Assembly: GCA_021779665.1 (NCBI GenBank)
Contig: JAJYAG010000032.1
Span: 1 to 46,276 of the forward strand
Source of the DNA: Bacteroidota bacterium
Lineage (GTDB): Bacteria > Bacteroidota > Bacteroidia > Bacteroidales > JAAUTT01
Length of the DNA: 46,276 nucleotides
Direction of reading: 5' to 3'
The notes below the pieces were generated by a model. It made no database searches and was not told where the DNA came from. It saw only the letters and a list, made by a program, of their open reading frames with translations. Positions 28,082 to 37,600 of this stretch are shown here, one piece after another (the stretch's first letter is position 1; the number at the start of each line of letters is the position of its first letter). A program made the translations under genes and the position numbers.

Positions 28082-30019
28082 GTGCGGTTAATAATTCTGC
28101 TGTTATTCGTATTTCTTTGTTCAGCAAGAGTACTTGCCCAGGAACCGTATCAGACGATCAGGTTTGATACGGTTTACCTGAAACAGGGCTTTATTCTTAC
28201 GGTTAATAACCGTTCCTATATTTCCAGCAGAGATACTGTTTTATATATTGCCTCCACAGTTCCCTATAAGATTAAACGGGAAAAAGGGAACGGTTTTTAC
28301 GAAAGACTTGACAGCACAGCTCAATACAGCCGGTTAATAAGAGAATTAAGGAATATGGTTCTTGTGAACCGTCGCAGAGGGATTAGCGTCGATAATGAAT
28401 CAACCACCAAAAGCGAAACAAATTTTATTCCCTACCAGAATAAAATTATCCGTAAAATCACATTCAGACAGTTAGATGTTTTTGGACCGACTATTAGCGA
28501 TACAACAGCAACTGCTAACAGTTGGATTGAAAAAACAGGTAACCGTCTCCATTTTAAAACAAGGAACTATCTGTTAAGAAATAACCTGATTATAAACGAA
28601 GGGGATGCACTTGATCCTTTAAAAATAGCAGATAATGAAAGGTTATTGCGTGAAGCTCCCTATATTCACGACGCAAAGATATACGTAAAGGAACTTGCGC
28701 CACAAAGCGATTCGGTTGACCTTGTAATTGTTGTAAAGGATGTCTGGTCAAAAGCATTTGATCTGAGAATTGATAATCTGTATGGGGGTAACTTCTCGAT
28801 ATGGGACCGGAATATTTTTGGTTTTGGACACGCAATCCAGAACAGTATATACTGGGATAAAGATGAACAGTCAAATTTAGGTTACGAAGGAGTTTATAAC
28901 ATACCGAATATTGGAGGTAGTTTTATCAGGGGCCGAGGACAGTATCTTAATAAATTCGGGAATGAAACCTACGGATTGTCATTCGACAGAAATTTCTATA
29001 CGCCCAATACGAAATATGCAGGAGGTCTGTCCATATATAAAACCAAAAAGTCCGATTACTTCAGTTACCCTGATACTTTACTCCTTGCTCCTGTTGAATA
29101 TACTAAAAGCGATTTCTGGCTCGGCCGGTCATTTCCTTTAAACAGCAGTAATTTTAAGTCGAGAAATAATCTTTCATTTACTTTAAGAGTAACCAACACC
29201 AACATTAATCAAAGGCCTGTTCTGTCGGAAGATCAATTTTACAATTACCATAACCGTACACTTTACCTGTCTTCTATTTCGTTCAATCAGCAGAATTATA
29301 TCAAATCAAACTTAATCTACAATTTCGGAAGAACTGAAGATATTCCCTACGGCCTGCAGTTTGAGTTAACAGGAGGTTTTGAGACAAATGAATTTAAGAA
29401 CCGAAGCTTTCTTGGAGCAAAATTCGGATGGGCAAACTACAAGGAAAATGTTGGATACATGCATTTTAGTGCAGGGCATGAAGGGTTTACCAATGTGGAT
29501 AAAAAGATAGAACAAGGGCTTGTCTTTGTTCAGTTTAACCATTTTACTCCTCTGATTCGCTACAAGCGCTTAAAATTCAGACATTTTATAGATATCGACT
29601 ACACCAAAGGCATAAACCGGTACATGGACGAATACCTTACCTTAAACGAACCGAATGGATTAAAAGGGTTTGTTAATGATTCGCTTAGGGGAAACGAACG
29701 TCTTAAGTTTCATTTTGAAACCGTATGCTTCTCCCCTTTCTACTTTTATGAGTTCAGGTTTGTATTCTTTGCTTCAGCAGAACTTAGTATATTTGGTAAA
29801 AGCAAAGATATTCTGAACAACCCTCTGTATTCCGGTTTTAGTCTTGGAGTGAGGATAAGAAATGAACGACTCGTTTTTAATACACTGGAACTGCGATTCA
29901 ACCTATACCCCAATAAACCTCCTTATAGTAAAACTCAGTTCTTTAATTTATCGGGCGAACAGGTACTTTCACCTCCTTCATTTTTAACCAAACCTCCAAC
30001 CATTTCAAATTACAGATAA
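28082..30019 (+). CDS. POTRA-domain outer-membrane protein (Omp85/BamA-like)
   Basis: 645 aa from a GTG start at 28082, the only initiator that gives the signal peptide (RLIILLLFVFLCSARVLAQ). A spacer region (20-120) is followed by one or two POTRA-like units (about 120-230: IIRKITFRQLDVFGPTISDT, then RLLREAPYIHDAKIYVKELA), then a beta-barrel (VVVKDVWSKAFDLR onward, FSIWDRNIFGFGHAIQ). It resembles BamA/TamA-related proteins but is shorter, with fewer POTRA units, so it is a divergent Omp85-type paralogue rather than the main assembly factor. Insertion, assembly or secretion role unknown. Confidence 0.75.
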   Translation: MRLIILLLFVFLCSARVLAQEPYQTIRFDTVYLKQGFILTVNNRSYISSRDTVLYIASTVPYKIKREKGNGFYERLDSTAQYSRLIRELRNMVLVNRRRGISVDNESTTKSETNFIPYQNKIIRKITFRQLDVFGPTISDTTATANSWIEKTGNRLHFKTRNYLLRNNLIINEGDALDPLKIADNERLLREAPYIHDAKIYVKELAPQSDSVDLVIVVKDVWSKAFDLRIDNLYGGNFSIWDRNIFGFGHAIQNSIYWDKDEQSNLGYEGVYNIPNIGGSFIRGRGQYLNKFGNETYGLSFDRNFYTPNTKYAGGLSIYKTKKSDYFSYPDTLLLAPVEYTKSDFWLGRSFPLNSSNFKSRNNLSFTLRVTNTNINQRPVLSEDQFYNYHNRTLYLSSISFNQQNYIKSNLIYNFGRTEDIPYGLQFELTGGFETNEFKNRSFLGAKFGWANYKENVGYMHFSAGHEGFTNVDKKIEQGLVFVQFNHFTPLIRYKRLKFRHFIDIDYTKGINRYMDEYLTLNEPNGLKGFVNDSLRGNERLKFHFETVCFSPFYFYEFRFVFFASAELSIFGKSKDILNNPLYSGFSLGVRIRNERLVFNTLELRFNLYPNKPPYSKTQFFNLSGEQVLSPPSFLTKPPTISNYR

Positions 30020-30030
30020 TGTCTTTAAAA

Positions 30031-30069
30031 TTTATTGTTTGCCACCCAATATAAGTGACAAACAATAAA
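30031..30069. terminator. hairpin between convergent omp85-like and maeB genes
   Basis: TTTATTGTTTG (30031-30041) is perfectly inverted as CAAACAATAAA (30059-30069), and an inner CAC/GTG extends the stem past one mismatch. It sits 11 bp after one stop and 8 bp before the other, so it can serve both strands. Confidence 0.75.
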
Positions 30070-30077
30070 ATAAGTAT

Positions 30078-32369
30078 CTATCTGTTTCTCCTGTCTTCAA
30101 TACCAGCTTCAATACCTGCGTCAATTACAGCAATAGTAACCATGTTAACAATATCGCGTACTGAGCTTTCCATATTAAGAATATGAACAGGCTTGTTTAG
30201 TCCCATCTGAATTGGCCCTATGGTTTCGCTCATACCAATCTCAAGCATAAGTTTGTATGCAATATTGGCCGAATTAAGGTTCGGAAATATCAATGTGTTG
30301 ACATCCATATTGTCAATTTTCGAGAATGGAAATTTTTCGTGACGCATTTTCCTGTCAAGAGCAACATTCACGTGCATTTCTCCGTCAATTGCAATTTCAG
30401 GATGTTCTTTATGGAAATACGATACTACTTCACGAATCATAGCAGGACTACCCACATTACGCTCCCCAAAATTGGAATACGACAACATAGCCATTACTGG
30501 TTGAATGTTAAAAAGCTTTACCGACTGGTGGGTCAAAAGGGTAATATCGATAAGGGTACCTGTGCTTGGACGACTGTTGATCATAGTATCGGCAAAGAAA
30601 AATGTACCCAGTTTATTATTTACGATATTCAAACCGGCGATATGTTTCAGCCCTTCACGAATCCCAACTATTTCAACAGCCGGTTTAATGGCGTCATCGA
30701 ATTTTGTGTACGCTCCGGTAATACATGCATCGGCATCGCCAGCCTCCACCATGCTCATAGCAAAATAGTTTCTGTCGAACATCTTTTCACAGGCTTCGCG
30801 ATAAGTCATCCCATCACGCTCCCTTTTTGCTGTTACCAGGCATGCATAGCGGTTACGACGATCTTCTTCCCGATCGTGCCGCATGTTGATAATTTCAACA
30901 CCATCGAGATCGATATTGTTCTCGGTAATAATTTTCTGAATACGTTCTTCGTTACCAAGCAGAATTGGGATACAAATACCCTCATCGCGTGCAACCTGTG
31001 CTGCCTTAAGCATATTCAAATGATTTCCTTCGGCAAAAACCACGCGTTTAGGATTTTCTTTCGCCTTTTCAGTTAATCCGCGCATCAGTTTATTATCGAT
31101 ACCCATTCTTTGCCGGAGTTCATCTTCATAGGCCTTCCAGTCGGTAATACTTGCTTTGGCAACACCCGACTCAAGAGCAGCTTTTGCCACTGCGGGAGCA
31201 ACTGTAACCAATAAACGCGGATCCAAAGGTTTGGGAATGATATATTCACGTCCAAAACTGAGATGCGACGAGTTATAGGCTGAAGTCACCACCTCTGGCA
31301 CCGGCTCTTTGGCTAGTTTTGCAATTGCCAGGGTTGCAGCTACCTTCATCTCTTCATTAATAGAAGTTGCCCTGACATCCAGGGCTCCCCTGAAAATGTA
31401 TGGAAAGCCAAGCACATTGTTCACCTGATTTGGATGATCGCTGCGTCCGGTTGCAAAAATAATATCGGGCCTTGAAGACATTGCCAGAGAATAAGAAATC
31501 TCGGGATTTGGATTTGCCAGAGCAAATACAATAGGATTAGCCGCCATACTCCTGATCATGTCCTGAGTCAACACATCGGCAACGGATAGCCCCAGAAACA
31601 CATCAGCATCTTTAAGCGCTTCTTCGAGCGTATTTACCTCCCGCGAGGTTGCAAAAGGTTTTTTACGGTTATTAAGATCGTTACGCCGTGTGGAAATAAC
31701 ACCTTTGCTGTCGAGCATTACAATGTTTTCAGGCTTTGCACCTAAATGCATATACAATTTTATACAGGAAGAAGCTGCAGCTCCCGCGCCACTTACGACA
31801 ATCTGAATGTCGGCTATATTTTTCCCAACAAGCTCAAGCGAATTGATGAGGGCTGCCCCTGAGATAATGGCAGTACCATGCTGATCGTCGTGCATGATCG
31901 GGATATCCAGTTCTTCTTTCAGGCGGTCCTCAATATCGAAACACTCGGGAGCTTTTATATCTTCGAGGTTAATACCGCCAAAAGTTGGACTGATCGCCTT
32001 CACTACCTGGATAAACTTCTCAGGATCCTTCTCATTAACCTCAATATCGAATACGTCGATATCAGCGAATATTTTGAATAATAAACCCTTTCCTTCCATT
32101 ACGGGTTTACCTGCTATGGCACCTATATCGCCTAAACCGAGCACTGCTGTGCCATTCGAAATAACCGCCACCAGATTGCCTTTGGAAGTATATTTATAAG
32201 CATCCTGCGGATTCTTTTCTATTTCGAGACAAGGCTCGGCAACTCCCGGCGAGTAAGCCAGGGCTAGGTCACGTTGAGTAGTATGCGGCTTTGTCGGAAT
32301 AACCTGAATTTTCCCCGGACGTCCTTCAGAGTGATAATTTAAAGCGTCCTCCCTTTTTTTTGAAACCAT
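30078..32369 (-). CDS. maeB: NADP-dependent malic enzyme with phosphotransacetylase-like C-terminus
   Basis: Oxidative decarboxylation of malate to pyruvate with NADPH. 763 aa from the ATG at 32369 ([20 protein letters not shown]); a further upstream in-frame ATG would add only a non-conserved MLCILLLLKDFK. Malic enzyme domain 1-430 ([63 protein letters not shown]). C-terminal phosphate acetyltransferase-like domain about 435-763 ([30 protein letters not shown]), usually regulatory by acetyl-CoA in MaeB. Downstream of gdhA with a hairpin between. Confidence 0.96.
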   Translation of the reverse strand: MVSKKREDALNYHSEGRPGKIQVIPTKPHTTQRDLALAYSPGVAEPCLEIEKNPQDAYKYTSKGNLVAVISNGTAVLGLGDIGAIAGKPVMEGKGLLFKIFADIDVFDIEVNEKDPEKFIQVVKAISPTFGGINLEDIKAPECFDIEDRLKEELDIPIMHDDQHGTAIISGAALINSLELVGKNIADIQIVVSGAGAAASSCIKLYMHLGAKPENIVMLDSKGVISTRRNDLNNRKKPFATSREVNTLEEALKDADVFLGLSVADVLTQDMIRSMAANPIVFALANPNPEISYSLAMSSRPDIIFATGRSDHPNQVNNVLGFPYIFRGALDVRATSINEEMKVAATLAIAKLAKEPVPEVVTSAYNSSHLSFGREYIIPKPLDPRLLVTVAPAVAKAALESGVAKASITDWKAYEDELRQRMGIDNKLMRGLTEKAKENPKRVVFAEGNHLNMLKAAQVARDEGICIPILLGNEERIQKIITENNIDLDGVEIINMRHDREEDRRNRYACLVTAKRERDGMTYREACEKMFDRNYFAMSMVEAGDADACITGAYTKFDDAIKPAVEIVGIREGLKHIAGLNIVNNKLGTFFFADTMINSRPSTGTLIDITLLTHQSVKLFNIQPVMAMLSYSNFGERNVGSPAMIREVVSYFHKEHPEIAIDGEMHVNVALDRKMRHEKFPFSKIDNMDVNTLIFPNLNSANIAYKLMLEIGMSETIGPIQMGLNKPVHILNMESSVRDIVNMVTIAVIDAGIEAGIEDRRNR

Positions 32370-32409
32370 CTTAAAATCCTTTAATAACAATAAAATACAT
32401 AACAATCAG

Positions 32410-32436
32410 AAAGCCGGGAAAATGTCCCCCGGCTTT
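32410..32436 (-). terminator. hairpin after gdhA
   Basis: AAAGCCGGG (32410-32418) is inverted as CCCGGCTTT (32428-32436) around a 9-nt loop, 32 bp beyond the gdhA stop. The U tract is weak, so read-through into maeB is possible. Confidence 0.65.
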
Positions 32437-32468
32437 CCTGAAAAAGAAGCAAATATAATATTATTGAG

Positions 32469-33824
32469 TTAAACAGCGCCCTGAGCAATCATGGCATCAG
32501 CAATCTTAATAAAACCGCTGATATTTGCGCCGTTAACATAATTCACGTATTCTTTGCTTTCGCGTCCATATCTCAGACATGATTCGTGGATATTCACCAT
32601 AATCTCGTGTAATCTGGAATCAACCTCTTCGCGCGACCAGTTGAGACGCATGGAGTTTTGAGTCATTTCGAGACCTGAAGTTGCAACACCACCGGCATTG
32701 GCAGCTTTACCAGGACCATAAAGAATTTTAGCATTCTGGAAAACAGCAATTGCTTCAGGGGTTGAAGGCATATTGGCTCCTTCGGAAATTGCAACACATC
32801 TGTTACGAACGAGCATCTGCGCATCGGTTTCAGTAAGTTCGTTCTGTGTAGCACAGGGTAAAGCAATATCACATTTTACGCTCCAGGGAGTGCGTCCCTC
32901 GAAGTATTCGGCCTTTTTATATTTCTGAACGTACTCACTGATACGGCCTCGTTTTACATTTTTCAATTCGAGAACGAAGTTGAGTTTTTCGGCATCAATT
33001 CCATCGGGATCGTGAATAAATCCATTAGAGTCGGATAAAGTAAGCACCTTACCACCAAGCTGTATCACTTTTTCAACGGCATACTGAGCCACATTGCCCG
33101 ATCCCGAGATAACTACATTTTTATTGCGCATATCCATCTGGCGGGTTTTCAGCATTTCTTCGGCAAAGTAAACGCAACCGTAACCGGTAGCCTCAGGACG
33201 GATTAAACTTCCACCCCAACCAATACCTTTACCGGTTAATACGCCCGTAAATTCATTTTTTAAGCGTTTGTACTGGCCAAACATATAACCAATTTCGCGG
33301 CCACCAACACCTATGTCGCCTGCAGGAACGTCGGTATCAGGACCAATATGACGATATAGTTCCGACATAAAGCTCTGGCAGAAATGCATCACTTCGTTAT
33401 CCGATTTACCTTTGGGATCGAAATCAGAACCACCTTTTCCTCCACCCATAGGTAGAGTGGTAAGACTGTTTTTAAAACATTGTTCGAATGCCAAAAATTT
33501 AAGAACACCAAGATTTACAGTTGGGTGGAAACGTAATCCGCCTTTGTAAGGACCAATAGCGCTGTTCATTTCGATGCGGAAACCACGGTTTATCTGGATG
33601 TTGCCCTTATCATCGATCCAGGGAACACGGAACATGATTACCCTTTCAGGTTCAGCTATACGCTCTAATATTTTAGCATGCTTGTATTTAGGGTTTTCCT
33701 CGATAAAAGGCATCAGCGATTCGGCTACTTCTTGCACAGCCTGGTGGAATTCAACTTCACCGGGATTTTTAGCTATGATTTTGGTCATAAAATCATTGAG
33801 GCTCACTTCTAAACTTTTTGACAT
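32469..33824 (-). CDS. gdhA: NADP-specific glutamate dehydrogenase
   Basis: Assimilates ammonium by reductive amination of 2-oxoglutarate. 451 aa, the hexameric NADP-type length. Conserved blocks: NRGFRIEMNSAIGPYKGGLR, LPMGGGKGGSDFDPKGKS with the catalytic Lys, DVPAGDIGVGGREIGYMFGQ, the Rossmann GSGNVAQYA, and the C-terminal GKAANAGGVATSGLEMTQN. Functionally linked to the amt-glnK operon about 32 kb away, though no shared operator was found. Confidence 0.98.
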   Translation of the reverse strand: MSKSLEVSLNDFMTKIIAKNPGEVEFHQAVQEVAESLMPFIEENPKYKHAKILERIAEPERVIMFRVPWIDDKGNIQINRGFRIEMNSAIGPYKGGLRFHPTVNLGVLKFLAFEQCFKNSLTTLPMGGGKGGSDFDPKGKSDNEVMHFCQSFMSELYRHIGPDTDVPAGDIGVGGREIGYMFGQYKRLKNEFTGVLTGKGIGWGGSLIRPEATGYGCVYFAEEMLKTRQMDMRNKNVVISGSGNVAQYAVEKVIQLGGKVLTLSDSNGFIHDPDGIDAEKLNFVLELKNVKRGRISEYVQKYKKAEYFEGRTPWSVKCDIALPCATQNELTETDAQMLVRNRCVAISEGANMPSTPEAIAVFQNAKILYGPGKAANAGGVATSGLEMTQNSMRLNWSREEVDSRLHEIMVNIHESCLRYGRESKEYVNYVNGANISGFIKIADAMIAQGAV

Positions 33825-33890
33825 TCTTTATTTTTTTAAGTTAGGGAAACAGATTTAGTTCTTAAGGAAGAGCTTTTGTTACTTCCGGGT

Positions 33891-33898
33891 CAAAAATA
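33891..33898 (-). promoter_or_regulatory. -7 box TATTTTTG upstream of gdhA
   Basis: On the minus strand, perfect TAnnTTTG, predicting a leader of about 60 nt for gdhA (ATG at 33824). No TTTG at the expected -33 distance. Confidence 0.4.
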
Positions 33899-33981
33899 AA
33901 TGATGAATGTCATAAAAAGAGAACCGATACCCTCAAATTAAGTGTTTCACTGATAAGATTCAGTATTATTCGGAAAGTATT

Positions 33982-34644
33982 TCAATCAATTTCAATAATA
34001 TTATTCTTAATCGCAAACTTCACCAGGTCAACAGTTGTGTTGAGTTTGAGCTTCTGCATAATATGGTTTTTGTGCGATTCAACCGTACGCAGACTTATAA
34101 AAAGCTTTTCGGCAATGACTTTGTTAGAATAGTTTTTGCCCCACAATTGCAGGATTTCAATTTCGCGTGCCGATAATATTTTAACATCGACGCGCTGGGT
34201 CTGGGTCTCTGTCTCGAGATCTTCAATATATCGCTTAAGAAGAAGCTGGGTAATTGATTTACTGAAATAATCGAATCCTCCGCGAAGGGTATATATGGCC
34301 TCTACAAGCTCGTTTTTCCCTGAGCTATTGGAAAGAAATCCTTTAGCTCCTGCTTTGATGGTTTTCAGGATCACTTCGTCGGTATTATGAACTGACAGGA
34401 TAAGAATTTTTGTTTTAGGATAATTCCTCACTAAATCCCGGATCAGATTTGTAACCTGAATATTTAAGGTGTGAACATTGATGATAAGCACATGAACCGG
34501 CGACATCTTCAATGTGTCGATCAATTCCATTATATTCCCTGTAGTTGATAAAACCTCAATGTTTTCAATATCTGATATCAATGCAGCAATTGCTTCCTGC
34601 ATAATAACATGTTCATCAAATATTACAACCGAAATATTACTCAT
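33982..34644 (-). CDS. LuxR/NarL-type regulator with a degenerate receiver
   Basis: 220 aa: receiver-like domain (1-120) and a LuxR helix-turn-helix (about 153-215, LSAREIEILQLWGKNYSNKV then ISLRTVESHKNHIMQKLKL). The receiver fold is intact but the phospho-acceptor Asp is replaced by Asn56 (HVLIINVHT) and the conserved Lys by Asn106 (GFLSNSS). The acidic pair survives only as DEH at 10-12. Normal phosphorylation is therefore unlikely. Its ATG overlaps the TGA of the 1392-aa gene (TGATG), so the two are translationally coupled and probably work together, with control by protein contact or ligand instead of phosphate. Confidence 0.9.
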   Translation of the reverse strand: MSNISVVIFDEHVIMQEAIAALISDIENIEVLSTTGNIMELIDTLKMSPVHVLIINVHTLNIQVTNLIRDLVRNYPKTKILILSVHNTDEVILKTIKAGAKGFLSNSSGKNELVEAIYTLRGGFDYFSKSITQLLLKRYIEDLETETQTQRVDVKILSAREIEILQLWGKNYSNKVIAEKLFISLRTVESHKNHIMQKLKLNTTVDLVKFAIKNNIIEID

Positions 34645-37600
34645 CAGGCGTTATATAAAATGCACGAAGTTCTCTTTTTCCCGTTCATTAAAATGGTGAG
34701 ATCGTTTTTAAACTGAACGTGTTTAAAGTATTTTGTGCGGTGAACAATTCGCTGCTTATCGAGCAGATCCCATTCTATATAATCGGTTTTTGAAGAATCC
34801 TGAACAGACAAATATCCAATATTCATGGAAGTTACATTATGGAAGAAATGCGACCCGAGTGAGGAATCCAGAGGAAAATTCTCAAGACTTATTTCCACAA
34901 TAATTTTAGCGTTTGAAATCTGCGACCAAACCACCGGAAGCCCAAGATACTGATCCCTGGTGCCCCATCTTCCCGGCCCAATAAGAACATAACGTCTGTT
35001 TTCCTTTATCATCATATAGTTGAGCATCTCTATTTCCTTAACCATATCCAGAGTTTCGAGCTTGTTGAACTTGGTGACATCGATATAAATCACATCTTTT
35101 ATGTTTTCAACCTCACCATTACCAAGACTCGATTCGGAATAAAGAACCGTTCTCGACCTGTCGGGCTCCTCAACCTCAATATCGTACGAGAAATTGCTGT
35201 TTACCAAAGGTTTTACCTGGAGGAGATAAAAAGATGGTAACTTGTTTTCCGTCTTATTCAGGTCAACAGCATATTCAATTTCAACCGGGGAACCAAATGC
35301 CTCCTTGATGGTTTCGAGCATCAGGTTGATGGTTTGAGCCAGCGGAATATACTCGTATTTTAATATATCAGCAAAGTTGATGATTCGTGGTCCGTAGGTA
35401 TCCAGGCCTGTTTCAACACGATCGTTATCGGGATTGTAAACTGAGGCACAATGCTTAATGGTTCCATGTTTCTCGGCCTCACTTATATCGAGCAAAGCAA
35501 GCGTGGCAAGCTCCCCTTCATTAATATAATCCACATGCTCCTTCGACATATCCACTGCATAAAAATTAACCTGCGTACTATTAATCAGGTCTTTGGTAGT
35601 GTAAATATCGATATTGGGATATTTAGGCGAGAACCGGTACGATTTATTTCCACCCACAACATAATATCCCAACCCAACAGCGGTAACAGCAAAACCCTCT
35701 TCAGGCTTCATGTTGGCAATGGGATAATAGTTGTACGATTGTGCCGTTCCGCTAATATGCGGATAGTAGTAATCGCCGAAGCGATTTCCAACCAGTTCCT
35801 GGAGAATCACCGCCATTCGTTCTTCTTCCACCTTGTGCTGAACAGCTTTAAAATAAGTGCGGGCATTGTCGGAATAAACCGAAGCATATACCATTTTAAT
35901 TGCATTGGCCAGAACTTCAACTGTTTTCTTCCGGTCGTCCAGATTATTGGTTACGATAAAAGTATCGAAAACCCCGGCAAACGGCTGGTTCAGCGAATCT
36001 TCCGAAATACTCGATGATCTTACGGCAATAGGTTTTCGCACCTGCGACACAAACACCTCAAGTTTGGCAATTAAGGTGCCTGAAAGGCTGGCATCCATAA
36101 ATTGCCGCTTAATTTCCTCATAAGTAAGATTCTCGGAGAAGATCTTTTCGTAGAGATGATTTTTCTCCATGAACATTTCGAATTCGTCGGTGCCAATAAT
36201 TACAGTTATGGGAGTTCGGATGTTGATTGAACCCGAAACGGCCGAAAAATCGAGGTTGTAAATTAAAGTATTTATAAAAGCAAGTCCACGACCTTTGCCA
36301 CCGAGCGATCCACTGGAAAAGCTTACAATATTCTTCTCATCGAGTTCCGAAGTCTCGTCAAAACTCAATATTTTGCCTTTTTTCTTTTCCTCGCGATAAA
36401 CCTTGATGGCATGAATAAAATGATGCCTGAAGTCCTCAAGACTTTCGAAATTACTGATCTGAATAGGGTTCAACAGCTTGGCCAGCTGAATCTCTCCGCG
36501 AGCCATCAACCATAAAGAAAACTGGTTGTCGGAACCATGAAAATAAAGCGACTCTTCAGGAATTGTATGAAGCAACTGCTCAAACTCCCGCAGCGATTTG
36601 GCTACAGAAATTTTATTACCCTCTTTGTTCCTGAAAATAAAATTACCAAAACCAAGGTGAAACGTAAGGAAGTTTTTAAGATCGGTAAGAAGACTTTCGG
36701 AATTTTTATTCAGAAACTGAACACCCAGGCGTTTAGCAATTCTCTCATTATTTTTGTCGGACGACTGAAGAATTGCCGGAAGTCCCATAGTCTGTGACTG
36801 AATATATTTTATAAAGCGCACTCCTGCATTCTTGTCGAGTTTTCCTTCCTGCTCAAACTCCATGTCGGAAATTACACAAAGCATATAATCCCGATACTTG
36901 TTAAAAATAAAAACAGCCTCCTCGTAATTGGTAGCATGCAGAATCTTAGGCCGGGAGCGCATTTTACTAATTTTATTCAGCTCATTCTTTTCAACCTCGG
37001 GCAATATTTGTTGAATTTGTCCAAAAACGATAGAATACAAAAACTGAAGATATTTGGAATAATACTGGGCCGAGTCCTCCACAAGGAGGATAACCCTGAC
37101 GAGACCCATTTTGGTATCGTTTTCAACGTTGGCATTGTCTTCGATCGATTTCACAATGGCAAACATAATCTGAGAGTTGCCATTCCATACAAAAAGCTTA
37201 TCGACAGTGCTTATGGCAGGTACCAACTCTTCAAAATGCTTAATCTTGCTTTTTTGATTGAGAAGAAGATATACAGGGAGATTGGCTTTTTTAGCTTTTA
37301 TTTGTTCACTCAAAGCAATGGGCGTTTCACTGTCCATCCCTACCATCAGGATTACCAGGTCGAAATGTGTGGAATTGAGAAGTTCCAAAGCTTCAGTTCC
37401 TGAGGTAACACCGGTAATACGGGGTAACGAAAATAAACTGTACTGGTATATTTCGCCCATGAACTGCTCAAAAAAGTCGTCTTCGTTTTCCAGTATAAAT
37501 GCATCGTACAAGGTGGCGACAAAAAGAATGTCCTTCACTTTGTACTTCATCATATCCAGATAGATGTACTTATCAAGCAGTTGCTTATTAAAAAAGAGTT

